This document shows positions 52,936 to 60,716 of a stretch of 64,000 nt of DNA, piece after piece. Where the stretch lies: NCBI GenBank assembly GCA_030649335.1, contig JAUSLL010000010.1, positions 49,389 to 113,388 of the forward strand, given 5' to 3'. This DNA comes from Parvibaculum sp. Its GTDB lineage: Bacteria; Pseudomonadota; Alphaproteobacteria; Parvibaculales; Parvibaculaceae. The notes below the pieces were generated by a model. It had not been told where the DNA came from. It saw nothing but the letters and a program-made list of their open reading frames with translations, and searched no databases. The stretch's first letter is position 1. The number at the start of each line of letters is the position of its first letter. The position numbers and the translations under genes are program-made.

Positions 52936-53835
52936 TCAGATAAACCGCGCCCGCACCTGCGCCGGAATAGAAACCGCCTTGCGCGTCTCGCGGTCAAACA
53001 GCAACCCGAGACCTTCCGCCGCGCACACCGGCTCATGCGTCTCCGCGTTGAACATCCAGTGGCGATAGCGCAGTGTCTTGTCAGCGGCTTCCACAAGCCC
53101 CGTGCGCACATAGAGCGTGTCGCCCGCATTAAGTTCACGAAAATAGATAAGCCGCATTTCAACGGTCGCCGTCGCAAGGCCCGATGCCGCCTGCTCGTGG
53201 CGCCCAAGCCCGGCTGCCGCCCACATATGTCCTTGCGCATCCGAAAAACGGCTCATGATGAACCGCGCATTCATATGCGCATTGGTATCACATTCCCACG
53301 GGTTCACAGCCGAACGATTGCTTTCAAACATGCCCGCTGCATCCGCGCGTTCGCGTGATACTTCGCGGTCAATGACCTCGCGACCGATCCCGCGCGCAGC
53401 CGCATAGTCCGGCATCTCGCATTTGAGTTCAGCAGCAAGTTCCTTAGTCGCCTCCGGCCATGTCGTCAGCCGCCGCGTCTCAAGGTCAAGACAACCGACA
53501 TTGACGACAAAGGTCGCGGCCAACCGGTCATCCAGCACTTCGCGCATTTCCTGAAATTTGACGAGCGTGCGGTCTCGCATCTCGACAATGCCTGAGCGGA
53601 TGAGAACGAGATCGCTCGTCTTCAATTCGCGGTGAAAGCGGATGTGGTGCTCCAGCGCAATATACCCCCGTCCGCTTGTCGCTTGCTGCGAGGCCGACAG
53701 GCCCAGCGCATCACGAATGTGGAACGAGGCGTCAGACGTCTTGGCAATATAGTGCTGGATGTTCATATGCCCCATCTCGTCGCATTCCTGCATCGAGACA
53801 TAGCCACGATAAGTGTCGAGCATACCGGCCATCAC
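52936..53835 (-). CDS. Double-hotdog acyl-CoA thioesterase paralogue 2
   Basis: A 299-residue tandem hotdog protein. Both halves carry the conserved acid-histidine-asparagine element: ECDEMGHMNIQHYI near residue 17 and ECDTNAHMNARFIM near 182. HHIRFHRELKTSDLVLIRSG and VEMRLIYFRELNAGDTLYVRTG are the matching central helices and strands of the two halves. It overlaps the preceding paralogue by four bases, so the two are translated together. Predicted cytoplasmic acyl-CoA thioesterase. Confidence 0.88.
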   Translation of the reverse strand: MMAGMLDTYRGYVSMQECDEMGHMNIQHYIAKTSDASFHIRDALGLSASQQATSGRGYIALEHHIRFHRELKTSDLVLIRSGIVEMRDRTLVKFQEMREVLDDRLAATFVVNVGCLDLETRRLTTWPEATKELAAELKCEMPDYAAARGIGREVIDREVSRERADAAGMFESNRSAVNPWECDTNAHMNARFIMSRFSDAQGHMWAAAGLGRHEQAASGLATATVEMRLIYFRELNAGDTLYVRTGLVEAADKTLRYRHWMFNAETHEPVCAAEGLGLLFDRETRKAVSIPAQVRARFI

Positions 53836-54773
53836 GCCTGTCCTACTTTACTGATATCGCAAACATGGCCGCCGAGCCTTGCGCGCTCCTCGTCTGAAAA
53901 GCGCACTGCGCGCCGCGCATCAAGGTCGAGTAATATGGCTGTCACTTCGCTTGTCGCCGCCAGCAACCCGGTTTCTGCATTGAACATGAAATGACAAATG
54001 CGGATCGTCTTGTCAGCGACTTCCGTGAGTGCGCTTTTGACAATCAGAATATCGCCCGACAATATCTCGCGGATATAGTTCAGCCGCTGCTCCAGCACCA
54101 CGCTGCCGCGACGGCTGGCGATCATGCTCTGTTTGTCGAGCCCCAACCCCTGCCACAAATGGCCCGACCCGTCCGAATAGCGCGAAATATAGAACTGCGT
54201 ATTCATATGACCGAAATCATCGCAATGCTGCGGGCTCACCGCACCGCGATAGCTCTCGATGAAACCGCCGCCTTCGGTGTCTGCCAGCGTAAGATCGGCA
54301 AGTCGCGTCTCGCGTTTGACGCTGCGTCCCTCGGCATAATCCGGCAACGGCCCGATCAATGCGCGACCTTTGTTGAGTGCGTCCTCGTCCCATGCCACAA
54401 GGCGGCGTGTCTCCATGTCGAAAGACGCACTCACGGCGACAATAGTGGCCGCGAGTTCGTTCGTCGCCGCGTTCCACAATTCATGTAAGACCACCAGCGT
54501 CTTCTCGTGCATGTCGATCAGCCGCGTGCGCATGGTGAACATATCGCCAGCCAGCAATTCGCGGTGAAAGCGACAATGTTCTTCAAGCGCAATTATTGTG
54601 CGTTTTGACGTGCGGATGCGGCTCGGCGTGAGCCCCAGCGCGTGACGCAGAAAGAATGCCCCGTCGGACGCGCGTGCCACATAGAACTGAACATTCATAT
54701 GGCCGATCTCGTCACATTCCCATGTGTTGACCGCGCCACGCAGGCTTTCGAAATAGCCGTCTGTCAGTTGCAT
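53832..54773 (-). CDS. Double-hotdog acyl-CoA thioesterase paralogue 1
   Basis: A 313-residue tandem hotdog protein, first of three. The motifs are ECDEIGHMNVQFYV (near 18) and HCDDFGHMNTQFYI (near 181), both complete, so two active sites per chain are possible. EEHCRFHRELLAGDMFTMRTR and EQRLNYIREILSGDILIVKS are equivalent parts of the halves. It starts three bases after the hydrolase stop and overlaps paralogue 2, so expression follows the hydrolase leader. Confidence 0.88.
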   Translation of the reverse strand: MQLTDGYFESLRGAVNTWECDEIGHMNVQFYVARASDGAFFLRHALGLTPSRIRTSKRTIIALEEHCRFHRELLAGDMFTMRTRLIDMHEKTLVVLHELWNAATNELAATIVAVSASFDMETRRLVAWDEDALNKGRALIGPLPDYAEGRSVKRETRLADLTLADTEGGGFIESYRGAVSPQHCDDFGHMNTQFYISRYSDGSGHLWQGLGLDKQSMIASRRGSVVLEQRLNYIREILSGDILIVKSALTEVADKTIRICHFMFNAETGLLAATSEVTAILLDLDARRAVRFSDEERARLGGHVCDISKVGQA

Positions 54774-54776
54774 CGC

Positions 54777-55742
54777 TTATTTGCCGATGACGCGGGCGAG
54801 GAAAGCATCCTGTGCCGCATTGGCCGCGCGTGAAATCTCACCGGGAAATGCAACAAAGCCATGCGCCCCGCCGGGATAGACACCGAGTTCGGCTTCATTG
54901 CCCGCAGCGATCCAGCGCGCGTGCATGAAGAGACTATCGTCCAGCAGTGCATCGCGCGTACCGATGGTGAAGAGGGCAGGCGGCATATCGTTGAGACGCG
55001 CATAAAGCGGCGAAATGTCAGGGTCGCGTCGCGTCGCATGATCTGGCACGAATGCATCGTAGAATTTTTCCATGTCGATCGTGCGCAACACAAGGCGTTC
55101 ACTGCCGAAGGCCTTCTGGCTCGGTGTCATGGAGAGATCGAAAGCACCGAAGACAAGGTTCGCGCCTTTGAAGCCTGTGTAGCCGTGGCGATCGCGCATG
55201 CGTAGCACGGTGACTGCGGCCAGATGCCCGCCCGCGCTTTCGCCGCCGATGGTGAGGACGTCTGTGCCGAATTCGGCCTTGGCATTTTTCACAAGCCAAA
55301 GCGCCGCCGCCTCGCAATCGTCGGGACCCGCCGGATAGGGATATTCCGGCGCAAGGCGATATTCGACGCTGACGCAAGCCATGCCGGTGTTTTTGACAAT
55401 GCGTTCCAGCATCGGGTCCTGCTGGTTCGATGCGCCCAGCACCCAGCCGCCGCCGTGGAGGTGCAAATAGACGCCGGTCGGGTTCTTCGGCCCGATGATG
55501 CGCAGGGATACTTTGACACCTTTGCCATCGATCTCGATCACGCGGGCCTCAGGCGACAGCACAGGAGCCGGGAAAACGCTTTCGCCGCGCGCCCGTGCGT
55601 CGCGCGCCTTTTGTGCGCCCGCGTCCCACCATTCCGGCGCGTCCGTGCTTAGCATTTTGATGATGGCGTCGTTGATGCCTTTGGTCTCCGTCGAAATGGC
55701 ATCAGGCCGGAACAGGGCAGGGTCAAACGGATTTTTCGTCAT
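54777..55742 (-). CDS. Alpha/beta hydrolase, hormone-sensitive-lipase family
   Basis: A 321-residue HSL-type esterase. The oxyanion motif is [10 protein letters not shown] (about 93-102), the nucleophile GGESAGG (about 166-172), the acid GTRDALLDD and the histidine GGAHGF. It is the first gene of an operon with three double-hotdog thioesterases. The ATG has GGGAG at a good distance, but that ribosome binding site lies inside the outer stem of a long hairpin that ends at the start codon. It probably hydrolyses acyl esters that feed acyl-CoA pools. Confidence 0.9.
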   Translation of the reverse strand: MTKNPFDPALFRPDAISTETKGINDAIIKMLSTDAPEWWDAGAQKARDARARGESVFPAPVLSPEARVIEIDGKGVKVSLRIIGPKNPTGVYLHLHGGGWVLGASNQQDPMLERIVKNTGMACVSVEYRLAPEYPYPAGPDDCEAAALWLVKNAKAEFGTDVLTIGGESAGGHLAAVTVLRMRDRHGYTGFKGANLVFGAFDLSMTPSQKAFGSERLVLRTIDMEKFYDAFVPDHATRRDPDISPLYARLNDMPPALFTIGTRDALLDDSLFMHARWIAAGNEAELGVYPGGAHGFVAFPGEISRAANAAQDAFLARVIGK

Positions 55743-55826
55743 GGCGGCGTCTCCCGATAATTTTGCCGCAGATTAGACCGGATTTTATCCGCTTCGTCTA
55801 ATCTGCGGCGCGTCGGGAGCGCCGCC
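55743..55826 (-). promoter_or_regulatory. Long leader hairpin enclosing the ribosome binding site
   Basis: Read on the minus strand, the RNA would pair GGCGGCGCTCCCGA with TCGGGAG-A-CGCCGCC (14 pairs, one bulge), then a loop, then GCCGCAGATTAGAC with GTCTAATCTGCGGC (14 perfect pairs), a GAAG bulge and a small CGGAT-AAA-ATCCG tip. The 3' outer arm includes the GGGAG ribosome binding site of the hydrolase and ends at its ATG. There is no T run after it. It could be a translational switch, an operator or both. Confidence 0.75.
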
Positions 55827-55860
55827 GGATTTGAACAGCGCCAGGCAGCATCCGGCAGTG

Positions 55861-56481
55861 TCAGACAGCTGCCGCATAAGGCGGCGCGGGATCATATTGC
55901 ATGCCGTGTTGTGTGAAGCGCGCATGGTCTTCGCCATGCATCTGGCCGGTGAGCCATAGCGCCATGTCGATGCCTGCCGATACGCCGGCCGAAGTTACAA
56001 CATTGCCGTCGCGCACATAGCGCACTTTTTCCAGCACTTCCGATGCCTCGCCGCGTTCGCGCAAAGTCTCGATGAAAGCCCAATGCGTCGTCACGCGCTT
56101 GCCTTTGGCCGGTCCCGCCGCCGTCAGCACGAGCGAGCCCGTGCAAACGCTCGTCACCCATTCGCATGTGGCAGACACTTTCGCCACCCAATCGAGCAGC
56201 GGCTGGTTCAGCACCTCGCGCCGCGTGCCCTGTCCGCCGGGGATCAGCAACACATCAAGCTTCGGCGCATCGGCAATCGAGCAATCTGCTTCCACGCGCA
56301 TGCCCTTGGCGCAGGTGACAGTCTTGCCGTTTTCCGAAATCAAAATAACCCTGTCGGGCTTCGGCTTGCCGCTATGGCCATACATCTCGTTCGACATGGT
56401 GAACACCTCGTAAGGTCCCACGAAATCAAGCTCCTCAGCATCGTCGAAAATCAAAATGCCGATCGTCCGATTATGCGCCAT
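55861..56481 (-). CDS. DJ-1/PfpI family protein
   Basis: A 206-residue class I glutamine amidotransferase-like protein. ILIFDDAEELDFVGPYEVF is the N-terminal signature with the helper acid, and WVTSVCTGSLVL carries the nucleophilic cysteine (about residue 103), followed by TTHWAF. These features resemble isonitrile hydratase-type and ThiJ-like members. The ATG with GGAGGA is inside the end of the upstream GlxA-type regulator, an overlap of 11 bases. Likely enzyme partner of that regulator; substrate not known. Confidence 0.88.
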   Translation of the reverse strand: MAHNRTIGILIFDDAEELDFVGPYEVFTMSNEMYGHSGKPKPDRVILISENGKTVTCAKGMRVEADCSIADAPKLDVLLIPGGQGTRREVLNQPLLDWVAKVSATCEWVTSVCTGSLVLTAAGPAKGKRVTTHWAFIETLRERGEASEVLEKVRYVRDGNVVTSAGVSAGIDMALWLTGQMHGEDHARFTQHGMQYDPAPPYAAAV

Positions 56482-57520
56482 GAGTTGTATCCTCCAATAA
56501 ATATGTGCGGGCGACAGGTCGCCGTGCGGTTTGAAAACGTTCGCGGTAGCGGTTCGGCGTGACGCCGAGATGGCGGATGAAAGCGCGCCGCATGCGCTCG
56601 GCCTGCCCGAAGCCTGCGTCAAGGGCCACACGTTCGAGCGGCACATGCGCGTCTGCAAGCCGCCTGCGCGCTTCATCAAGCCTTGCGCGTTCCACGAATA
56701 GGGCAGGTGTCATCGCGGCGGATTCAGCAAAGCGCCGCGCGAAATTGCGCTCGCTCATCCGCGCGACACCGGCCAGATGCGGCACGGTCAGGTCGGCGCA
56801 AGGATTAGTGATGATATAGCTGCATACTTGTGCAATACGTTCGTCGTCCACACCTTGCGCGGCAAGCTGCGCTGAAAATTGCGATTGCCCGCCCGGTCGC
56901 ATCAGATACATCACATGCTGGCGCGCAAGGGCGAGCGCCATGTCGCGACCTAGATCATCCTCGACCAACGCGAGTGCGAGGTCCATGCCCGCCGTTACGC
57001 CCGCCGATGTCCAGACGTTTCCGTCGCGAATAAAAATCGCATCGCCATCGACGGCGACGTCCGGATAATCGCGCGTGAGCTTTGGCGCAAAGGCCCAATG
57101 GGTCGCGGCGCGTTTGCCGTCGAGCACACCGGCAGCGGCCAGCAGCAAAGCGCCCGTGCAAATGGATACCGTTCGCAGTGCGAGCGGTGAGGCGCGGCGG
57201 ATGAAGCCGAGGACCGCGGCGTCATGTTCCAACTCCCGCGTGCCCTGTCCGCCCGACACGAGAAATGTGTCGACCGCTTTCAGGTCATTGTGGGTGAGGT
57301 CGCCAAAGGCGCGTCCCGCAAAAAGCGTAAGCCCGCTCGTCGTCATAACAGGGCCTGCTTTCGCGGCCACCAGTTCGATGGCATAGGCGGGCTCCCCCTC
57401 CGGCGTCAGCGCCGAGGAGAGGATCTGCAAGGGCCCCGCAATGTCGAGAATCTGCGCGTCATCAAAGCCGAGCATCAGCACGCGGCGGGGAGAGGCTTTG
57501 GCTGGGATGATCTGGGTCAT
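56471..57520 (-). CDS. GlxA family regulator (DJ-1 domain plus AraC-type HTH)
   Basis: A 349-residue regulator. The N-terminal DJ-1/PfpI domain (about 10-195) keeps the cysteine in VSICTGALLLAAAG. The C-terminal AraC domain (about 225-325) has ERNFARRFAESAAMTPA and DAGFGQAERMRRAFIRHLGVTPNRYR, split over two helix-turn-helix units. GlxA-type regulators are presumed to sense small metabolites through the DJ-1 domain. It is coupled to the DJ-1 enzyme gene. A dyad TTGGCA-4-TGCCAA lies 26 bases before the start. Confidence 0.9.
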   Translation of the reverse strand: MTQIIPAKASPRRVLMLGFDDAQILDIAGPLQILSSALTPEGEPAYAIELVAAKAGPVMTTSGLTLFAGRAFGDLTHNDLKAVDTFLVSGGQGTRELEHDAAVLGFIRRASPLALRTVSICTGALLLAAAGVLDGKRAATHWAFAPKLTRDYPDVAVDGDAIFIRDGNVWTSAGVTAGMDLALALVEDDLGRDMALALARQHVMYLMRPGGQSQFSAQLAAQGVDDERIAQVCSYIITNPCADLTVPHLAGVARMSERNFARRFAESAAMTPALFVERARLDEARRRLADAHVPLERVALDAGFGQAERMRRAFIRHLGVTPNRYRERFQTARRPVARTYLLEDTTHGA

Positions 57521-57545
57521 AAGGGCAGATTAGCCTCGAACCCTC

Positions 57546-57561
57546 TTGGCAGAAATGCCAA
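57546..57561 (-). promoter_or_regulatory. Dyad TTGGCA-N4-TGCCAA upstream of the GlxA-type gene
   Basis: A perfect six-base inverted repeat with four-base centre in the short gap before the regulator gene. The position would suit autoregulation. Short dyads like this can also occur by chance. Confidence 0.35.
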
Positions 57562-57593
57562 AGAAGACGCAAATTCAGCCAAAGCGCCGGAAG

Positions 57594-58043
57594 TTATCCT
57601 TCCTTCGCCGCCCGCCATCCGGCCATCGCCAGTGCCACAGCTGCTGCAAACGCTCCGACGATGCCCGCCATGAACACGAGGAAATTGAACGTGTTCCAGT
57701 CCATCCCCGTCATGCCCGTGCCGCGTCCGCCTGTCATGGCCGACACATTCGACGCCACCACATTGGTCCAGCCTGCCACGATGAGGCCCCAGAAGATGAC
57801 GTTCTGCAGCCGCCCGCTCATGGCGATCTGCGCCGCAGCGGCGGCTGCCGCAATCATCAGCATGCCGTTCAGCACGCCTTCCAGATGCGCCATATGCCAG
57901 GCGCGCACATCGCCGATCATCCCCTCCGCGCCGCTCGTCATTTGTGCCGTCACCGCCGTGGCATAAGGAATGCCGGACAGATAACCCGCGAGCAGCACCA
58001 GCGCGCCATTGGCAATGAGGTATCCCGTCAGTCGCTTGTTCAT
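57594..58043 (-). CDS. Four-segment membrane protein resembling styrene-oxide isomerase
   Basis: A 149-residue protein with four hydrophobic segments. AWHMAHLEGVLNGMLMIA and then GWTNVVASNV follow the pattern of styrene-oxide isomerases (AHSGPALNGMMVIA, GWSNVGF), and the last segment before GWRAAKEG also compares well. That family is a haem-b membrane enzyme converting epoxides to aldehydes. I recall this resemblance rather than having aligned it, so the activity is tentative. The ATG with GGGGGGAGAG is favoured over one five codons earlier. It lies just after the terminator of the hydratase gene. Confidence 0.6.
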   Translation of the reverse strand: MNKRLTGYLIANGALVLLAGYLSGIPYATAVTAQMTSGAEGMIGDVRAWHMAHLEGVLNGMLMIAAAAAAAQIAMSGRLQNVIFWGLIVAGWTNVVASNVSAMTGGRGTGMTGMDWNTFNFLVFMAGIVGAFAAAVALAMAGWRAAKEG

Positions 58044-58062
58044 CGTCTCTCCCCCCATGAAT

Positions 58063-58092
58063 AAAAAAGGCGGGAAGTTGCCTTCCCGCCTT
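58063..58092 (-). terminator. Intrinsic terminator after the MaoC-type hydratase gene
   Basis: On the minus strand AAGGCGGGAAG pairs perfectly with CTTCCCGCCTT around a four-base loop and is followed by further T residues. It lies just after the hydratase stop and before the small membrane protein gene. Confidence 0.85.
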
Positions 58093-58100
58093 GGTTCCGT

Positions 58101-58958
58101 TCACGCCTTCAGCGTGCATTTGCCGTTGTTGATCACCACCACATCGCGTTCCTTCACGCGGGCGCGGAAGGAGACGATGTTGCCGTCCTTCCAGAGGTCC
58201 ACCGCGATGGTCTCGCCGGGAAACACCGGCGACGAAAACCGCACATCGAAGCCGACAATCTTCGTCGGGTCATAGTCGCAGACCGACGACGAGATAATCG
58301 CGCGGCAGCAGGTGCCATAGGTGCAAAGCCCGTGCAGGATCGGACGCGGAAAGCCCGCCGCCTTGGCAAATTCAGGGTCCGAATGCAGCGGGTTGCGGTC
58401 GCCCGACAAGCGATAGATCAACGCCTGATCGGGCCGTGTGTCCACTTCCACTGTTTCGTCCGGCGCGCGTGTCGGCATCGTGTGGGGCGTCGGCGCACCT
58501 TCGCGCGGGCCGCCGAAGCCGCCGTCGCCGCGGGCAAAAGTCGTGCCTTCCATCGTGCAGAGCTTGTCGCCTGTTTTCTTGTCGCTGATGATTGTCTCGC
58601 TTACCACAATCGCGCCCTTGTCCGCGCCCTTGTCCCAGACGCCGACAACGCGGCTGTCGACGCTGATCGTCGTGGCGACGGGCAGCGGCTTATGCATGGT
58701 GAGTTTCTGTTCGCCGTGCACCACCATCAGATAATTGATGCCGCTGTCGCGCATCCCGCCTGCGCCCCAAGCGATGACGCTGGACATGGTCGGAATGGTT
58801 TTCATGTCGCGCTCATAAACGAAGGGCAGTTCCTTCGTGTTCATCGGATCGCGGCCAAAACCCACGCCCAGCGCATAAAGCATCGTCTCGCGGTCGCCAT
58901 AAGTGAACTCTTGGCCCGTCACTTTCGACGCCATCAGATTTTCATAATTGATCGCCAT
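58101..58958 (-). CDS. MaoC-type enoyl-CoA hydratase 2 (double hotdog)
   Basis: A 285-residue tandem hotdog enzyme like the hydratase-2 part of peroxisomal MFE-2. The C-terminal hotdog has the catalytic element YRLSGDRNPLHSDPEFAKAAGF (shown here as LSGDRNPLHSDPEFAKAAGF, about 184-203) with Asp and His. HGLCTYGTCCRAI follows. The N-terminal half (YALGVGFGRD) binds the acyl chain. It hydrates 2-enoyl-CoA to the R-3-hydroxy form, as in bile-acid and sterol side-chain or branched-chain degradation. Terminated by its own hairpin. Confidence 0.9.
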   Translation of the reverse strand: MAINYENLMASKVTGQEFTYGDRETMLYALGVGFGRDPMNTKELPFVYERDMKTIPTMSSVIAWGAGGMRDSGINYLMVVHGEQKLTMHKPLPVATTISVDSRVVGVWDKGADKGAIVVSETIISDKKTGDKLCTMEGTTFARGDGGFGGPREGAPTPHTMPTRAPDETVEVDTRPDQALIYRLSGDRNPLHSDPEFAKAAGFPRPILHGLCTYGTCCRAIISSSVCDYDPTKIVGFDVRFSSPVFPGETIAVDLWKDGNIVSFRARVKERDVVVINNGKCTLKA

Positions 58959-58993
58959 TGCGGCCTCCCGTGGTTTTTTCGATTTTTCTATTT

Positions 58994-59024
58994 CGTCATG
59001 GCCGGACTTGATCCGGCCATGACG
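58994..59024. repeat. Palindromic repeat element, copy 2
   Basis: Arms identical to the copy at 51.9 kb (CGTCATGGCCGGA / TCCGGCCATGACG) with the centre CTTGA, one base different. It sits between two genes, 16 bases from the end of the GFA-family gene. Confidence 0.8.
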
Positions 59025-59039
59025 TGTAAATGTGAAACC

Positions 59040-59450
59040 TCACATCCCCTTCGGCATCTGCGGCACACCATCGGGCATATGCGCCCAGGGCTGCGCCGAC
59101 GACGTGTAAAGCACGATGCCGGGGTTGAACGCGGCGGCACTGTCCAGCGTGCCAACTTTGATAACCCAGATTTGCGGGGCGCTCTCGACATCGGATAAAA
59201 CCTGCGTGCCGCAATTTTCACAAAACTTGCGCGTCACGTTCTTGCCGCTGTCGCCCTTCTTTGTGAAGTCCTTGAGCTTGCCCTTGGTGATCTTTAGCGC
59301 ATCGCGCCCGACGATCACAAGCGAGGCCGGTTCGCCGCCTGAAACAAACTGGCAGTCGCGGCAATGGCAAAGCGCATTGCCCATCGCGGGGCCGCTGGCT
59401 TCATAGCGCACCGCGCCGCACAGGCATCCGCCGGTCATTGTGTCGGTCAT
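59040..59450 (-). CDS. GFA/CENP-V family zinc protein
   Basis: A 136-residue protein of the glutathione-dependent formaldehyde-activating family. Zinc cysteines occur as GGCLCGAVRY, CHCRDCQ and CENCGTQ, the complete CxC/CHCxxC/CxxC set. Members bind zinc and perhaps glutathione; the formaldehyde activity is doubtful for most. The C-terminal QPWAHMPDGVPQMPKGM is typical of the group. Standing alone on the minus strand, it has no functional context that I can read. Confidence 0.92.
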   Translation of the reverse strand: MTDTMTGGCLCGAVRYEASGPAMGNALCHCRDCQFVSGGEPASLVIVGRDALKITKGKLKDFTKKGDSGKNVTRKFCENCGTQVLSDVESAPQIWVIKVGTLDSAAAFNPGIVLYTSSAQPWAHMPDGVPQMPKGM

Positions 59451-59484
59451 ATTCGTAGTCCTCCCTGATTTTGTTGGGGCAAGC

Positions 59485-59952
59485 CTACCTTTCGCCGAGC
59501 ACTTTCCACAAGCTTGTTGCGGTCATCACCTGTTCACCGGCAACTGTGAAAGAGGCCGAAACAAACATCACCGACCGCGTCTTCTTTTCTACCTTGGTGC
59601 GGCATTCAATGGTCGCGCCGCGGGCCACATCAGCGAGAAAACTCGCCTGCAAACTCATGGTGACGCAGGGTTTGTCGCCCGATCCGCGCCAGGCCGCGCC
59701 GCCCAGAAACGCGTCGGCAAAGGTCATCATCATGCCTTCATGCACATATCCGTCGGCGTGCAGGTGGCGTTCGTCAGCGACAAAGGCAGAGACGCGGCTC
59801 CCGTCCGGTTCCACGCGTTCAAACAGAGGCCCCATCAGCGCTTCAAACGGATCATGCAGCGCCTGCGCGACAAAGCCCGCAGGCGGCGTCACCTCGACAG
59901 GCGAGGCAATGGGCTTGCGCGTTTCGGCGGCAGTGGTGTTGCCTTCGCTCAT
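59485..59952 (-). CDS. PaaI-type thioesterase (second of an overlapping pair)
   Basis: A 155-residue hotdog protein. The active helix reads YVHEGMMMTFADAFLGG, with the catalytic-type aspartate but HEG in place of HGG. SLQASFLADVARGATIECRTKV and SVMFVSASFTVAG are the following strands. Its start overlaps the stop of the upstream thioesterase by four bases. The upstream partner lacks the acid, so a mixed dimer with this subunit as the active one is conceivable. Confidence 0.85.
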   Translation of the reverse strand: MSEGNTTAAETRKPIASPVEVTPPAGFVAQALHDPFEALMGPLFERVEPDGSRVSAFVADERHLHADGYVHEGMMMTFADAFLGGAAWRGSGDKPCVTMSLQASFLADVARGATIECRTKVEKKTRSVMFVSASFTVAGEQVMTATSLWKVLGER

Positions 59953-60377
59953 TTCGCGCCAGCCGCCTTGATGCCATAGACACCGGTGGCGCTCATCAGC
60001 AGCCGGTCGCCGACTTTCAGCGTGCCCGATATGAACATGACGCTGCGGGTGGCGCGGGTCACGATCGCGCGACCCTCCACGCGCTCGCCGGTCTCGCCCG
60101 CGCTCACAAAATCGCAATTCAGCGACAGCGGCTTGGCGCCGGATCCGGCCTCTTTGGCCGCCGCCGTCCGGCTTGCGACCTCGCCCATGACGATGGAGAC
60201 AAGGCTCATCATCATGCCGCCGTGCAGCCTCGCGTCGCCGTTGAGGTGCTGGGGCGCGATATCGAGCAGAAAGAGTGCGCCGTCCGCCTCCGTGCCACCC
60301 ATCACTGGGCCTGCAAATCCGCCGAATCCGGTGGTTTGCACAGGTGAAAATCCGGCGGGAAAGGGCGTGTTCGTCAT
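59949..60377 (-). CDS. PaaI-type thioesterase-like protein (first of an overlapping pair)
   Basis: A 142-residue hotdog protein with the helix RLHGGMMMSLVSIVMGEVA: the HGG loop is present, but serine stands where an aspartate or glutamate is expected. CDFVSAGETGERVEGRAIV and SVMFISGTLKVGDRLLMSA complete the fold and resemble its partner (about 155 residues) encoded downstream. The start at MTNTPF was chosen over an earlier ATG; the ribosome binding site is weak. The role is probably acyl-CoA hydrolysis together with the partner. Confidence 0.82.
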   Translation of the reverse strand: MTNTPFPAGFSPVQTTGFGGFAGPVMGGTEADGALFLLDIAPQHLNGDARLHGGMMMSLVSIVMGEVASRTAAAKEAGSGAKPLSLNCDFVSAGETGERVEGRAIVTRATRSVMFISGTLKVGDRLLMSATGVYGIKAAGAK

Positions 60378-60716
60378 GATCGGCACTCTTGAACAGGGGG
60401 AGGGGCAGTGGGGAGGGTGCATGGTGAGGCAATGTCCGGCTCCTGTCTAAAGCCCTTGGGAGCCGAACGAAAGGGGCAAAAAGCCGCCGCCCGCCTGACC
60501 GGCAGCGCCCGATCCGGGCCGCGTCCTGTCCACATTTGTTCAGGTGGGGTGCCACAAACGCAAGGGCCGCTTGGAGATTCTCCTTTCCGAAGGCGGTGCG
60601 GGCCGTTTATGGTGCGCCCAACGCAGGCGACCCCCAGCCCGAGCCGCACGCCCTAGAGCATGCGCAACGGCAAAGGCCGCCCGGCAGAATTTCAAAAACG
60701 CTCCCGGAGGACTTCC
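60378..60716. promoter_or_regulatory. Divergent intergenic region before the second thiolase
   Basis: No convincing gene lies in these 339 bases. They should hold the promoters for the thioesterase pair and for the thiolase. A seven-base inverted repeat CGGCTCC...GGAGCCG (60437-60465) is the only structure I see. No clear -35/-10 pair or ACGT-type operator was found. Confidence 0.4.

Noticed and set aside
59485..60555. A single 356-codon gene covering both thioesterases
   Set aside because: The upstream part is in the wrong frame for the first hotdog protein; two overlapping genes explain both complete domains.
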